Below are positions 1 to 7,544 of a DNA stretch of 64,000 nt, piece by piece. Within the stretch, counting starts at the first letter, position 1. Each line of letters opens with the position of its first letter. Below the pieces are notes generated by a model. That model searched no databases and was not told the origin of the DNA. It saw nothing but the letters and a program-made list of their open reading frames with translations. Location: the NCBI GenBank assembly GCA_040751755.1, contig JBFMHC010000020.1, positions 248,001 through 312,000 on the forward strand, given 5' to 3'. Both the position numbers and the translations under genes were made by a program. This stretch comes from PFJX01 sp040751755 (GTDB taxonomy: Bacteria > Pseudomonadota > Gammaproteobacteria > Burkholderiales > Thiobacillaceae).

Positions 1-129
1 AAATATCTGGCCAAGGACAAGCGCGGCATTTTCCTCAAGCCGGGCAATCCGGCCTATCCGCCCATTCGTCCCCAGGGCGAACTGGAGATCTACGGCGTCG
101 TCACCGGCAGCTTCCGGAAGTACCGATGA
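1..129 (+). CDS. S24 family (LexA/UmuD-like) peptidase, C-terminal end
   Basis: The reading frame is open from the first base and stops with TGA at 127-129, giving the last 42 residues of a protein cut by the window edge. The tail, with NPAYPPI followed by LEIYGVVTG, matches the C-terminal strands of S24 self-cleaving proteins such as LexA, UmuD and phage-type repressors. The catalytic Ser and Lys would lie upstream of or at the window edge and cannot be checked. It could be a UmuD-like or repressor-like regulator carried by the element. The following 204 bases hold no gene that I can see, only the leader of the next one. Confidence 0.6.
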   Translation, partial: KYLAKDKRGIFLKPGNPAYPPIRPQGELEIYGVVTGSFRKYR

Positions 130-333
130 ACACGCCCTTCCTGCTGCCGGCCGAATCCCCCGGCTATCGGACGGCGGCCACTGGAACGCTAGGTTCGCTC
201 GGAAGTTGGCCGGAACGCCAATTCACACAACTCGGCCATTGCTGAACTCAATCGAACGGCCGATGGGGCAACTCAACTTGCATTGATGACAAACAGCTAA
301 TTTGATACTGTTGCCAGCAGGGAGAAAAACATA

Positions 334-837
334 ATGGCATTAGCCCAATCAGCACTACAGCGAGCCTCACAGCGACAGCCGTTGCGCAAGTCGCAGCCTT
401 ACTCTGGCCGGCAGCGCACCGCGTTTCTTTGCCACAGCCACAAGGACAGTGTCCTGGCCGAGGGGCTTCAGGTCTGGCTCGCCGAGCAAGGCGTCGAGCT
501 TTATATCGACTGGAAGGACGCGACGATGCCTGAGAACCCCAATCGGGAGACCGCCGAACGCATTCAGCTTCGAATCAAGACTTGTGACTGGTTCCTCTTC
601 TTAGCCACGGGCAACTCGATGAGTTCCCGATGGTGTCCCTGGGAACTCGGCTACGCCGATGGGACGAAACAGTTGGACCGGATCGCAATCGTGCCGACCT
701 CGGATGCTGTTTCCGCACATGGAAACGAGTACCTCCATCTATATCGACGGGTTGATTTGAGCGCCGCTGGAGAACTGCTATGGGTGCCGCCCAATAGCAA
801 CCAAGGCCAATATGTCCGGTCGATTCCCTTCCTATAG
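334..837 (+). CDS. TIR-domain protein 1
   Basis: This 167-residue protein has a TIR domain from about residue 27 to 130, beginning RTAFLCHSHKD (strand A with box 1-like Ser/His) and containing SSRWCPWELGYA, where E104 is placed like the catalytic Glu of TIR NADases. No membrane segment or signal peptide is evident. The start follows a GGGAG box nine bases upstream. It opens a five-gene cluster ending at 3479, with 8 bases to the next gene. TIR domains of bacterial immunity systems hydrolyse or cyclise NAD+; that activity here is inferred. Base composition is lower in GC than in the tra region. Confidence 0.8.
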   Translation: MALAQSALQRASQRQPLRKSQPYSGRQRTAFLCHSHKDSVLAEGLQVWLAEQGVELYIDWKDATMPENPNRETAERIQLRIKTCDWFLFLATGNSMSSRWCPWELGYADGTKQLDRIAIVPTSDAVSAHGNEYLHLYRRVDLSAAGELLWVPPNSNQGQYVRSIPFL

Positions 838-845
838 AGGACGTT

Positions 846-1982
846 GTGGCGCTATATCAATGCCTGCTGCTTGGCGCACCTACAAGCGAACAGGTTACAT
901 TGTTTTCGACGACGTTTAATGAGTGTCTCGGTTTATTCGAGCTGAAGCCTGGCCACGACTTCACTATCGACTGCGGGGTCCAAGCACACTTCAGTCAGGT
1001 GACCGCAACGGTGGCGGTTTTCTTTGGCGCCGAGGGCGCTGAGTTTCCCGAGTCTGCTCTTCTGACACGGCTCGGGGTGCCGGTGGTGCCAGTGGTTTCA
1101 TCGGCAGCACACGTGGGCGTCGAGTTACCCCCATCACTGCGCAACATTAATGCGCTGATCGCCGATCCGGCCGATACGATGCTGCGTAGGGTTGCTAGCG
1201 CAGCGCTGCAGTGCCTGGGGCTGCTGCCCGCACAACGCCGCGTATTCGTTAGTTACAGGCGCGAAGAGTCGGCAGATGTTGCTCTTCAGCTATTCGAGGC
1301 ACTCTCCGCCCGACATTTCGAAGTCTTCCTGGATACGCACTCGGTTTCAGTCGCTACGGAGTTCCAGGCCGCCTTGTGGCATCGCCTGTGTGACTCGGAC
1401 GTCCTGATCATGCTTGACACGCCAGGCTACTTCAACAGCCGCTGGACGACAGCTGAATGGGGGCGCGCGGTTGCAAAGCACATTTCTATGCTGCAGCTGG
1501 TGTGGCCAGACCATGAGCCATCACGGCACTCACGCTTGGCTACCTTGAAGCGTCTCAGCACCGATAACTTCGTTGGAGTGCGTCTAAGCGCCGCAGTCCT
1601 CGGCGACGTCGCCCTCGAACTGGAGCGCGTTCGAAGCATCAGCGTTGCGTTGCGCCACGCAAATCTAGTGGGCACACTGCGTACCGCCATCGAGGATCTG
1701 GGTGGCACTTTCGAAGGCGTGGGGCAGAAGCGCTCGATACTCTTGAAGTTGCCCTCGGGCAATTCGCTTGTAGCCTATCCTGTTGTTGGTGTGCCTACGT
1801 CTCTGGACGTCCATGAGTGCGTCAACCTCTCAGGTGCGCATGCCGCTGCGGTGGTCTACGACCATCTTGGGATTAGCGACGACTGGGTTCAGCACATGGA
1901 CTGGCTTGCACAGCGGGTGAGCGCCGTCAAATGGATTCGCAGCCGCGAGGCCGACTGGCAATTGGCAGACATCGAGCTGTAG
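846..1982 (+). CDS. TIR-domain protein 2 with unassigned flanking domains
   Basis: This 378-residue protein starts at GTG 846. A TIR domain spans about residues 131-230, beginning RRVFVSYRREES, with FNSRWTTAEWGRA placing E204 as the likely catalytic Glu. Residues 1-110 form a separate alpha/beta-looking segment (AVFFGAEGAEFPES, VPVVPVVSS) that I do not recognise. Residues 270-378 form another unassigned C-terminal domain. It lies between TIR protein 1 and the SLOG gene with gaps of 8 and 2 bases, so co-translation is likely. The extra domains may sense infection or bind partners; this is speculation. Confidence 0.75.
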   Translation: MALYQCLLLGAPTSEQVTLFSTTFNECLGLFELKPGHDFTIDCGVQAHFSQVTATVAVFFGAEGAEFPESALLTRLGVPVVPVVSSAAHVGVELPPSLRNINALIADPADTMLRRVASAALQCLGLLPAQRRVFVSYRREESADVALQLFEALSARHFEVFLDTHSVSVATEFQAALWHRLCDSDVLIMLDTPGYFNSRWTTAEWGRAVAKHISMLQLVWPDHEPSRHSRLATLKRLSTDNFVGVRLSAAVLGDVALELERVRSISVALRHANLVGTLRTAIEDLGGTFEGVGQKRSILLKLPSGNSLVAYPVVGVPTSLDVHECVNLSGAHAAAVVYDHLGISDDWVQHMDWLAQRVSAVKWIRSREADWQLADIEL

Positions 1983-1984
1983 CC

Positions 1985-2575
1985 ATGGGCGCAATTTTCC
2001 TCTCAGCCAGCGTGCCAACGAGACCACCGTTTGATGCGGACTCCCGACCGCAGGAAATCCAGGCGGCCATCAGTGCACTCGCCCAGGTCGCCCTGGGCAG
2101 AAAGAAGCTGGTATGGGGTGGTCATCCGGCCATCACGCCGCTTCTATGGGCGGCCGCGCAGTCGGTTGGTGTCGAGTACGCCGTGGCCGTTGAGCTCTTC
2201 CAGAGCCGGTTTTTCAAGGACGAGGACTTCCCGCTGGAGAACAAGCATTTTGCGAATGTCACCTATGTTGATCCGGTACCTGGCGACCTGACCAAGAGCC
2301 TGCACGCAATGCGTCTGGCGATGATGACCTCAACCAAATTTGACGCGGCGGTATTCATCGGCGGTATGGAGGGTGTCCTGGACGAGTACAACATGTTTGC
2401 CGCCACCTGGCCGAACGCCAACTGCATTCCGATTGCGCAGACCGGCGGCGCAGCATTTCGCCTCGCCCTTGATATCGGGTATCAGCCGCCCAGTGAGGTG
2501 GCGCCGCTGGACTTCGTTGCGCTGTTCTATCGCGAGTTGAACATTCGCCCTCGCCAGAAGCGAGAACTCAAGTAG
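1985..2575 (+). CDS. stand-alone SLOG-domain protein (STALD-like)
   Basis: The start was set at ATG 1985, two bases after the preceding stop, giving 196 residues. The sequence opens MGAIFLSASVP and continues with a Rossmann-like pattern (KKLVWGGHPAITPLLWAAA, then AAVFIGGMEGVLDE), as expected of SLOG nucleotide-binding domains, especially the Sir2/TIR-associating (STALD) family that forms the sensor half of ThsA. No SIR2 or other catalytic domain is fused to it. In ThsA the SLOG domain binds the cyclic ADP-ribose signal made by TIR ThsB, so a ligand-binding role is inferred here. It lies in the middle of the TIR cluster. Confidence 0.7.
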   Translation: MGAIFLSASVPTRPPFDADSRPQEIQAAISALAQVALGRKKLVWGGHPAITPLLWAAAQSVGVEYAVAVELFQSRFFKDEDFPLENKHFANVTYVDPVPGDLTKSLHAMRLAMMTSTKFDAAVFIGGMEGVLDEYNMFAATWPNANCIPIAQTGGAAFRLALDIGYQPPSEVAPLDFVALFYRELNIRPRQKRELK

Positions 2576-2592
2576 CCCCCAAGGAGGAGTAT

Positions 2593-3072
2593 ATGGCCAA
2601 GATCCCTGTGTTTTATAGCTTCCACTTCGACAACGACGTTATGCGCGTTCAGCAGATTCGAAACATGGGCATGATCGACGGCAACGAACCCGTGTCGAAG
2701 AACGACTGGGAGACTGTGAAGAAAAAAGGCGATGCCGCGATCGAGAAGTGGATCGACGACAACATGAAGTACAAGCGCTGTGTCGTTGTACTGATCGGTA
2801 CCGACACGCACAAGCGCCCATGGGTCACCCACGAGATTAAGAAGGCGTGGGAAGACGGTCGGGGCCTGCTAGGCATCCACATCCACAACCTCAACTGCCC
2901 CAACAACGGCACTAGCTCGAAGGGGAAGAATCCCTTTGACCAATTCTCGTTCCAAAAGAACGGTAAGGTTGTCGTTCCCCCAGTGTACGACCCGCCGGCG
3001 AGCAATGCGTACAACCATATTAAGGAAAACTTGGCTGCCTGGGTCGAGGGCGCGATTGCGCTGAATAAATGA
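2593..3072 (+). CDS. ThsB-like TIR protein (MTH538/DUF1863 family)
   Basis: This 159-residue protein starts with IPVFYSFHFDND and contains WETVKKKGDAAIEKWI, CVVVLIGTDTHKRPWV and THEIKKAWEDG, the pattern of MTH538 TIR-like proteins (DUF1863) that includes ThsB of Thoeris. E81 in THEIKKAW is the likely active-site Glu. A strong AAGGAGGAG box lies just upstream. The last bases overlap the start of the membrane-protein gene (ATGA), indicating translational coupling. Known ThsB proteins make ADP-ribose-derived signals on phage infection. The product made by this protein cannot be told from sequence. Confidence 0.8.
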   Translation: MAKIPVFYSFHFDNDVMRVQQIRNMGMIDGNEPVSKNDWETVKKKGDAAIEKWIDDNMKYKRCVVVLIGTDTHKRPWVTHEIKKAWEDGRGLLGIHIHNLNCPNNGTSSKGKNPFDQFSFQKNGKVVVPPVYDPPASNAYNHIKENLAAWVEGAIALNK

Positions 3073-3479
3073 CTGACACCCCCAACAAGCACAAGCATCT
3101 GGAATTCATCCAGGCATCCATCAACCGGATGTCTGGAAATCTGTTTCTGCTCAAGGGGTGGAGCATTACCCTGATCGCAGCCTTGTTCGCACTGGCCGCG
3201 AAGGACACCAACAAGGCTTACATCCTGATCGCCTATTTCCCACTGTTCATTTTCTGGACTCTCGATGGCTACTTTTTAAGCCAGGAGCGCAGATTCCGTT
3301 CCTTATACGAGCATGTGCGCAAGCTCAAAGAGGAGGACATCGACTTCTCGATGGATACAAGTGTTTTCTGCTCCGACGCCCGAACCACCTGGATGTCAGC
3401 GATGGGGTCGCGAACTTTGGTCATCTACTATGCTGGACTGGCCGTCGTCATGGCTGCCTTGGCCCCGTTTATTCGATAA
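3069..3479 (+). CDS. three-helix membrane protein of the TIR cluster (candidate effector)
   Basis: This 136-residue protein has three hydrophobic segments: about residues 26-44 (LLKGWSITLIAALFALAA), 49-68 (AYILIAYFPLFIFWTLDGYF) and 114-134. A charged stretch (SQERRFRSLYEHVRKLKEED) sits between helices 2 and 3. It overlaps the ThsB-like gene by four bases. From memory, similar membrane proteins often accompany MTH538-type TIR genes. Small membrane proteins with SLOG or TIR partners (the SLATT idea) are predicted membrane-disrupting effectors, so a pore-forming role is plausible. No catalytic motif is visible. Confidence 0.65.
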   Translation: MTDTPNKHKHLEFIQASINRMSGNLFLLKGWSITLIAALFALAAKDTNKAYILIAYFPLFIFWTLDGYFLSQERRFRSLYEHVRKLKEEDIDFSMDTSVFCSDARTTWMSAMGSRTLVIYYAGLAVVMAALAPFIR

Positions 3480-3614
3480 GTCCAAATGGCGCTAACGTTC
3501 TACATGAAATTGCCGGCCATCAGCGAACATGGCGCACTGAACTGCGCACACCAACTTATGTATGCTGATTGAAGGCATCACGTTTATTCTGACGACGACA
3601 CAAGGGATTTCAGC

Positions 3615-4430
3615 TTGGCTCTGAACGACAATGGGGAAAATCTATCTGTAGCCCTCTACTGGGACTTCGAGAACCTTCACGCCAGCCTGGCTGAGGCCAA
3701 GTTCGGTGAAGGTGCCTATAGCAAACCGGATAACCGCTTCAAGCCACAGGACCCCCTCATCGACGTCCTGGCCGTTATCGAACTTTGCTCATCTTTCGGC
3801 CCAATCGCCATTAACCGTGCCTACTGCAACTGGCAGTGGTATGGGCGTTACCGTGATGCCTTGCTTCAAAGCGCCGTTGAGTTGATCCAACTCTTTCCAC
3901 CAGGTTCATCAGCCAAGAATGGTGCCGACATCAAACTCTGCCTTGACGCAGCGGAGGACATCAGTCGCTTTGCTCATGTCGGGACCGTGATCATCATTGG
4001 AGGGGATAGCGATTACATGCCCGTAGCGCAGAAGATCAAGGCTGCGGGTCGAACATTGATTGGCATTGGCACCCGCAAGAACACCAACCGACATTGGGCG
4101 AAAAGCTGCCATGAGTTCCGTTACTACGACACCCTGGTTGAAGCACTGGCTCCTGAAGAAATAAGGAAGCCGAATGACGATAGGAATGCCACACTTCCTC
4201 CATTGGATCCAGCGGCAGATATGCTCAAGCGTGCCATGCGCCTTCTCTCAGAAACTAAGGGCGAGGTATGGGTGAACAAGGCCTCGGTGTGGCCAATGAT
4301 CAAACGGCTTGACCCGACCTTTGATACTAAAGAGCATGGGTACGCCAACTTTGCAGAGATGCTCAAGGCACTAGATACCATAGTCGAGGTTAAGAAAGGC
4401 GAGTCCGACCACATCATTAAGCTCAGATAG
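3615..4430 (+). CDS. NYN-domain protein with C-terminal OST-HTH/LOTUS domain
   Basis: The frame opens with TTG at 3615; no in-frame ATG fits, because the conserved first strand (ALYWDFENLHAS) begins at about residue 12. Residues 10-175 form a NYN (LabA/DUF88, PIN-like) nuclease domain with the acidic residues of DFEN, NGADIKLCLD and IGGDSDYMPV. Residues 200-270 look like an OST-HTH/LOTUS RNA-binding domain (GEVWVNKASVWPMIKRLDP). Such proteins are predicted metal-dependent RNases. It is separated from the TIR cluster by 135 bases and may be independent of it. Confidence 0.8.
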   Translation: MALNDNGENLSVALYWDFENLHASLAEAKFGEGAYSKPDNRFKPQDPLIDVLAVIELCSSFGPIAINRAYCNWQWYGRYRDALLQSAVELIQLFPPGSSAKNGADIKLCLDAAEDISRFAHVGTVIIIGGDSDYMPVAQKIKAAGRTLIGIGTRKNTNRHWAKSCHEFRYYDTLVEALAPEEIRKPNDDRNATLPPLDPAADMLKRAMRLLSETKGEVWVNKASVWPMIKRLDPTFDTKEHGYANFAEMLKALDTIVEVKKGESDHIIKLR

Positions 4431-4769
4431 GTCGAGCATTTTCCGTTTATGCGTTGACGCGATGGAGCCACATATGTGTCAGGCCGACCTCCCCTTGGAC
4501 GTACATACCCTTTCCACTGCACTTTCTGGCCGTAACCACACTTTATTTACTGTAACCCTTCCTTGACCGCCTTTTCGGGCCGAACGCGAGATTCTTAGCG
4601 ATCGGCCCGCCCTTTGGGTCGGCCCGTAACACTTGGATGTTGCCTGCCATCCCTTCTCCCCCTTCCGAAAGGGCAGCGTGATCTTCCAATAATTCCGTCT
4701 CGTTTTTGTACGAATTTCCCGTGGCTCCGACCCCTATCGTGAGCGCACCGAAACGACAAGAACGACGGG
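4431..4769. other. intergenic region upstream of the conjugation operon
   Basis: No gene is supported in these 339 bases. A GGGCCGA at about 4578 is matched by TCGGCCC copies downstream, at about 4599 and 4618, so a hairpin or operator is possible. The region presumably holds the promoter of the transfer operon, but no convincing -35/-10 pair was found. Confidence 0.4.
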
Positions 4770-5219
4770 ATGTGCAAGCGGGCCCCCTTTTACCTACTAC
4801 CGATCAGCCTGGCGATCTTGGCCGGGAATGCCCGTGCCGAGTGCTGGCATGACGCCGCCAAGTCCTATGGACTGGAGCCGTTGGAACTGGGGGCCATCGC
4901 CTGCGTTGAGTCGCGCCTGAATGCCGGCGCCATCAGCCCGGCCGGGGCGCGCGGCGTCATGCAGGTCATGCCTTCCAATGCTCATGCCGTGGGCATGCAT
5001 CCGGACCTGCTCTGGGATGCCTGCACCAACATCTACATGGGGGCCTTTGTACTGGCGCAGATGAAAGCCAGGTATGGCGATACCTGGGAGGCGGTCGGTG
5101 CTTACAACGCGTCCTGCACGAAGTTGAAGGGCGCGGCCTGTCGCAAGGCCCGCACTGACTACGCCTGGCTGGTCTATCGCGCCCGGCAGCGGCTTGAGCG
5201 GACCGGCCAATGCACCTGA
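4770..5219 (+). CDS. lytic transglycosylase of the conjugation system
   Basis: This 149-residue protein has a signal peptide (hydrophobic core LLPISLAILAG, likely cleavage after ARA at residue 23) and an SLT domain. CVESRLN gives the catalytic Glu47 and GARGVMQVMP and GAYNASC are the usual SLT motifs. It is predicted to cut peptidoglycan so that the secretion apparatus can cross the wall, like LtgX of the gonococcal genetic island or TrbN-type proteins. It is the first gene of the long tra operon, and the next gene starts inside its last codons. Confidence 0.85.
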   Translation: MCKRAPFYLLPISLAILAGNARAECWHDAAKSYGLEPLELGAIACVESRLNAGAISPAGARGVMQVMPSNAHAVGMHPDLLWDACTNIYMGAFVLAQMKARYGDTWEAVGAYNASCTKLKGAACRKARTDYAWLVYRARQRLERTGQCT

Positions 5220-5518
5220 TGGGCCGCGGAGACAAATCGGTGAGTCCACCCTCCGGCAAGAAGGTTACTCCAGGCTTCCGGCCCATCCTGGTTTCAGAAG
5301 AGGCCTTCGACCGACTGAAGAAGCTGCAGAGGCTGCAGAGGCTCGCCTACGGTCATGACAACGACCTGAACGGGCTTCGCTTCGATCTCAAAGACGTTGC
5401 CTCGGCCGTCGTGCTGGAGGCCTTACTGATCGACGGCTTCCCGGTACGGGCCATGGACCGCGCCGCGCGGACCGTTCTCGATTCCTTCCACCCCCTCTCC
5501 AAGGAGAACGCAGTATGA
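5210..5518 (+). CDS. conserved-position unknown protein before the pilin gene
   Basis: This 102-residue protein (99 if ATG 5219 is used) has no signal peptide or membrane segment. It contains a charged helical stretch (EEAFDRLKKLQRLQRLAYG) and SAVVLEALLIDGFP. It overlaps the transglycosylase gene by 10 bases and the pilin gene by 4, so it is almost certainly translated as part of the transfer operon. I do not recognise the family. A role in regulation or assembly of transfer functions is only a guess from position. Confidence 0.55.
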   Translation: MHLMGRGDKSVSPPSGKKVTPGFRPILVSEEAFDRLKKLQRLQRLAYGHDNDLNGLRFDLKDVASAVVLEALLIDGFPVRAMDRAARTVLDSFHPLSKENAV

Positions 5519-5886
5519 AGCTCGTCAACGCCACCCTGAGCCGCATGAGCCAGGCCAAGGCCGCCATCGACCGCAAGACCACCGCCTGGTACGTCGGCGG
5601 TGTCGTCGGCCTGACCGGCATGGCTAACAACGCCCTGGCCATCAACCTCGACATGAACAACGTCGGCGCCGCCACCGGTCTCGGGCCGGTATCGACCGCG
5701 ATCCAGCAGTTCGCCGACATGAACACCGGCCTGAAGGCCCTGGTGATCATCATCGGTTTCCTGGTGGCCTTGATCGGTCTGGCCGCGCTGCGCAACTTCG
5801 CGCCGGTGCTCGGCTACGTGGGCCTGGCCATCTTCGCGGCCGTCGGCCTCACGGTCGCTTTCGCCATCGCCGGGGCGGTCATCTGA
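5515..5886 (+). CDS. traA: TraA-like pilin precursor
   Basis: This 123-residue protein has a long positively charged leader with a hydrophobic stretch ending NNALA, probably the leader-peptidase site near residue 42, then two hydrophobic segments (about 73-92 and 97-121). This is the layout of F-type and VirB2-type pilins. It sits immediately upstream of TraL, as pilin genes do in F-type transfer operons. The TraF-type S26 peptidase encoded at 13130 might process it or another substrate. The pilin assignment rests on topology and order rather than strong sequence similarity. Confidence 0.7.
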   Translation: MKLVNATLSRMSQAKAAIDRKTTAWYVGGVVGLTGMANNALAINLDMNNVGAATGLGPVSTAIQQFADMNTGLKALVIIIGFLVALIGLAALRNFAPVLGYVGLAIFAAVGLTVAFAIAGAVI

Positions 5887-5889
5887 ACC

Positions 5890-6189
5890 ATGGACGGCAG
5901 CCGCATCCTTCGGCGACTGGACGATCCCTGGAAGCTCGGGCTCTGGGAGCTGGACGTGGCCGGGACCTTCGTCTTCTTTCTCTGCCTGGGCTTCATGAAG
6001 GGCACGATGGGGGCGTTCTTCGCCGCCATCGTGGCGGGCTATTTCGTCTGCTCGCGGATATCCAAGCTGAAGGCGATGCGGCACACCGGGTTCCTCTGGC
6101 ATTTCCTGTTCTGGTGGCTGCCCCAGGAGGCCATGTTCATTCCACGCGACCTTCTTCCTCCCTCGCACTACCGCGAGTTGGTCGGTTGA
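5890..6189 (+). CDS. traL: TraL family inner-membrane conjugation protein
   Basis: This 99-residue protein begins RILRRLDDPWKLGLWELD, then has a hydrophobic hairpin at about residues 25-55 (FFLCLGFMKGTMGAFFAAIV) and a C-terminal half with FLFWWLP. This matches TraL/VirB3-like proteins of F-type systems in length and topology. It lies 3 bases after the pilin gene and before TraE. TraL is a small inner-membrane pilus-assembly component acting close to the TraC ATPase. Confidence 0.85.
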   Translation: MDGSRILRRLDDPWKLGLWELDVAGTFVFFLCLGFMKGTMGAFFAAIVAGYFVCSRISKLKAMRHTGFLWHFLFWWLPQEAMFIPRDLLPPSHYRELVG

Positions 6190-6205
6190 TTGAGGGGAAG
6201 GAACC

Positions 6206-6823
6206 ATGAAGCGCGAAGCCTACGAAGCCGATGTCCAGATGCTCATCCGGCAGAACCGCTTTCTGTGGCTCAGCCTCGGTGGCATCGTCACCGCCTTGGT
6301 CCTAGCCTTGTTGGTGGCCTGGGCGGGCATGGGCGCCACCCGGACAGTGGTCACGCCGCCGAAGATCGAAAAATCCTTCTGGATCACCGACAACACCGCC
6401 TCCGGCGAATACATCGACCAAATGGCGCAGTGGGTGTCCTACCTGACCCTCGACGTCACGCCCGACAACGTCCAGTACAAGTCCGAACTGCTACTGAAGC
6501 TCGCCCACCCGGACTATCACGGCGCGCTGCAACAAAAGCTGCGCGTCAACGCCGATAAGATCCGACGCGACAACGCCGCCACGTCCTTCGATATCCGCAC
6601 CGTCCGCGCCGCGCCGGATGCGCTGGCCGCGGTCCTGACCGGCCAGCTCAAGGTGCTGATCAACGGCACGCCGGTAAAGAACGAAATCCGCCACTACCTG
6701 GCCCGCTTCGACCTTGATGGCGGCAAGGCCCAACTCATCCAGTTCAAGCAGGTAAAAAACGATGACGTCAAAGCCGCTCTCGCGGATGCCGCGCTCGATG
6801 CCGAAACCGACGGCAGTTTCTAG
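6206..6823 (+). CDS. traE: TraE family conjugation protein
   Basis: This 205-residue protein has one N-terminal membrane anchor at about residues 22-40 (GIVTALVLALLVAWAGMG) and a periplasmic VirB8-like domain (QWVSYLTLDVTPDNVQYK and LNG-type strands). Length and architecture fit TraE, the inner-membrane scaffold of F-type systems. The start follows GGGGAAGGA. Its 3' end overlaps the TraK frame by about 60 bases if the earliest TraK start is used. Confidence 0.88.
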   Translation: MKREAYEADVQMLIRQNRFLWLSLGGIVTALVLALLVAWAGMGATRTVVTPPKIEKSFWITDNTASGEYIDQMAQWVSYLTLDVTPDNVQYKSELLLKLAHPDYHGALQQKLRVNADKIRRDNAATSFDIRTVRAAPDALAAVLTGQLKVLINGTPVKNEIRHYLARFDLDGGKAQLIQFKQVKNDDVKAALADAALDAETDGSF

Positions 6824-7544
6824 CGCGCTGGCCCTCGTGGGCTTGCTGTGCGTTTCGCCCGCCTGGGCGCTCCAGAAGCTGGAGATCAAACCGGACACGA
6901 CGGGGATGGCGCGCATCGCCCTCAAGGAAACCTCCCGGATCAAGGTGGACGGCCTGGCCATCGTGGACGTCTTCGGGTCGGTCTACTCGCCGGACAACAC
7001 CGCCGGCGAGCTGATGGTGGCCCCGGACGCCACGAGCGGTGAGCTGTATGTCATGCCATCGGCCATGGCCACGCCGGGGAAGCCGATCAACATCTTCATC
7101 AAGACCGAGAAGGCGACCTACACCCTGTTGCTGACGCCGGTCGACATCCCGAGCGAGACCGTCATCCTGAGCGATCGCCTGACCAAGGCGAGCAGTCAGG
7201 CGGGGCCACCGCCGACCGGTGAGGCGCCGGACTGGCTGCGGCAGATCAAGAACATGATGCTGGTCCTCACCGGGGAGTCGACGCCGCCCGGCTATGTCTC
7301 GGTCCCGGTCGGCAAACCCGTGGGGCTGTGGCAGGAAACGCGTTTTCTGGAAATGCGCCGGGTCACGCATCGGCGCCTGGCCGGTTCCGTATTCGATCTG
7401 ACCAATGTCTCGGCGTCGCCCATGGTCCTGGACGAACGGGAGTTCTTCGACGCGGGCGTGGTGGCGACCGGTATCGCCAAGACCCGATTGGCGCCGAACG
7501 AATCGACCCGCGTCTATGTGATCCGGGAGAAGAGCGGTGAGTAG
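6762..7544 (+). CDS. traK: TraK family secretin-like conjugation protein
   Basis: This 260-residue protein has a signal peptide (hydrophobic core AVSSALALVGLLCV, cleavage near AWA) followed by the beta-rich VirB9/secretin-like domain of TraK (LEIKPDTTGMARIALKE near the mature start). The listed start overlaps TraE by 62 bases. ATG 6786 or 6798 would still leave a signal peptide and are fair alternatives. TraK lies in the outer-membrane core complex with TraV and TraB. Confidence 0.85.
   Translation: MTSKPLSRMPRSMPKPTAVSSALALVGLLCVSPAWALQKLEIKPDTTGMARIALKETSRIKVDGLAIVDVFGSVYSPDNTAGELMVAPDATSGELYVMPSAMATPGKPINIFIKTEKATYTLLLTPVDIPSETVILSDRLTKASSQAGPPPTGEAPDWLRQIKNMMLVLTGESTPPGYVSVPVGKPVGLWQETRFLEMRRVTHRRLAGSVFDLTNVSASPMVLDEREFFDAGVVATGIAKTRLAPNESTRVYVIREKSGE

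Noticed and set aside
334..3479. Calling the TIR cluster a canonical Thoeris system
   Set aside because: A ThsB-like TIR and a SLOG protein are present, but there is no SIR2-SLOG ThsA or macro-membrane ThsA, so the standard definition is not met.
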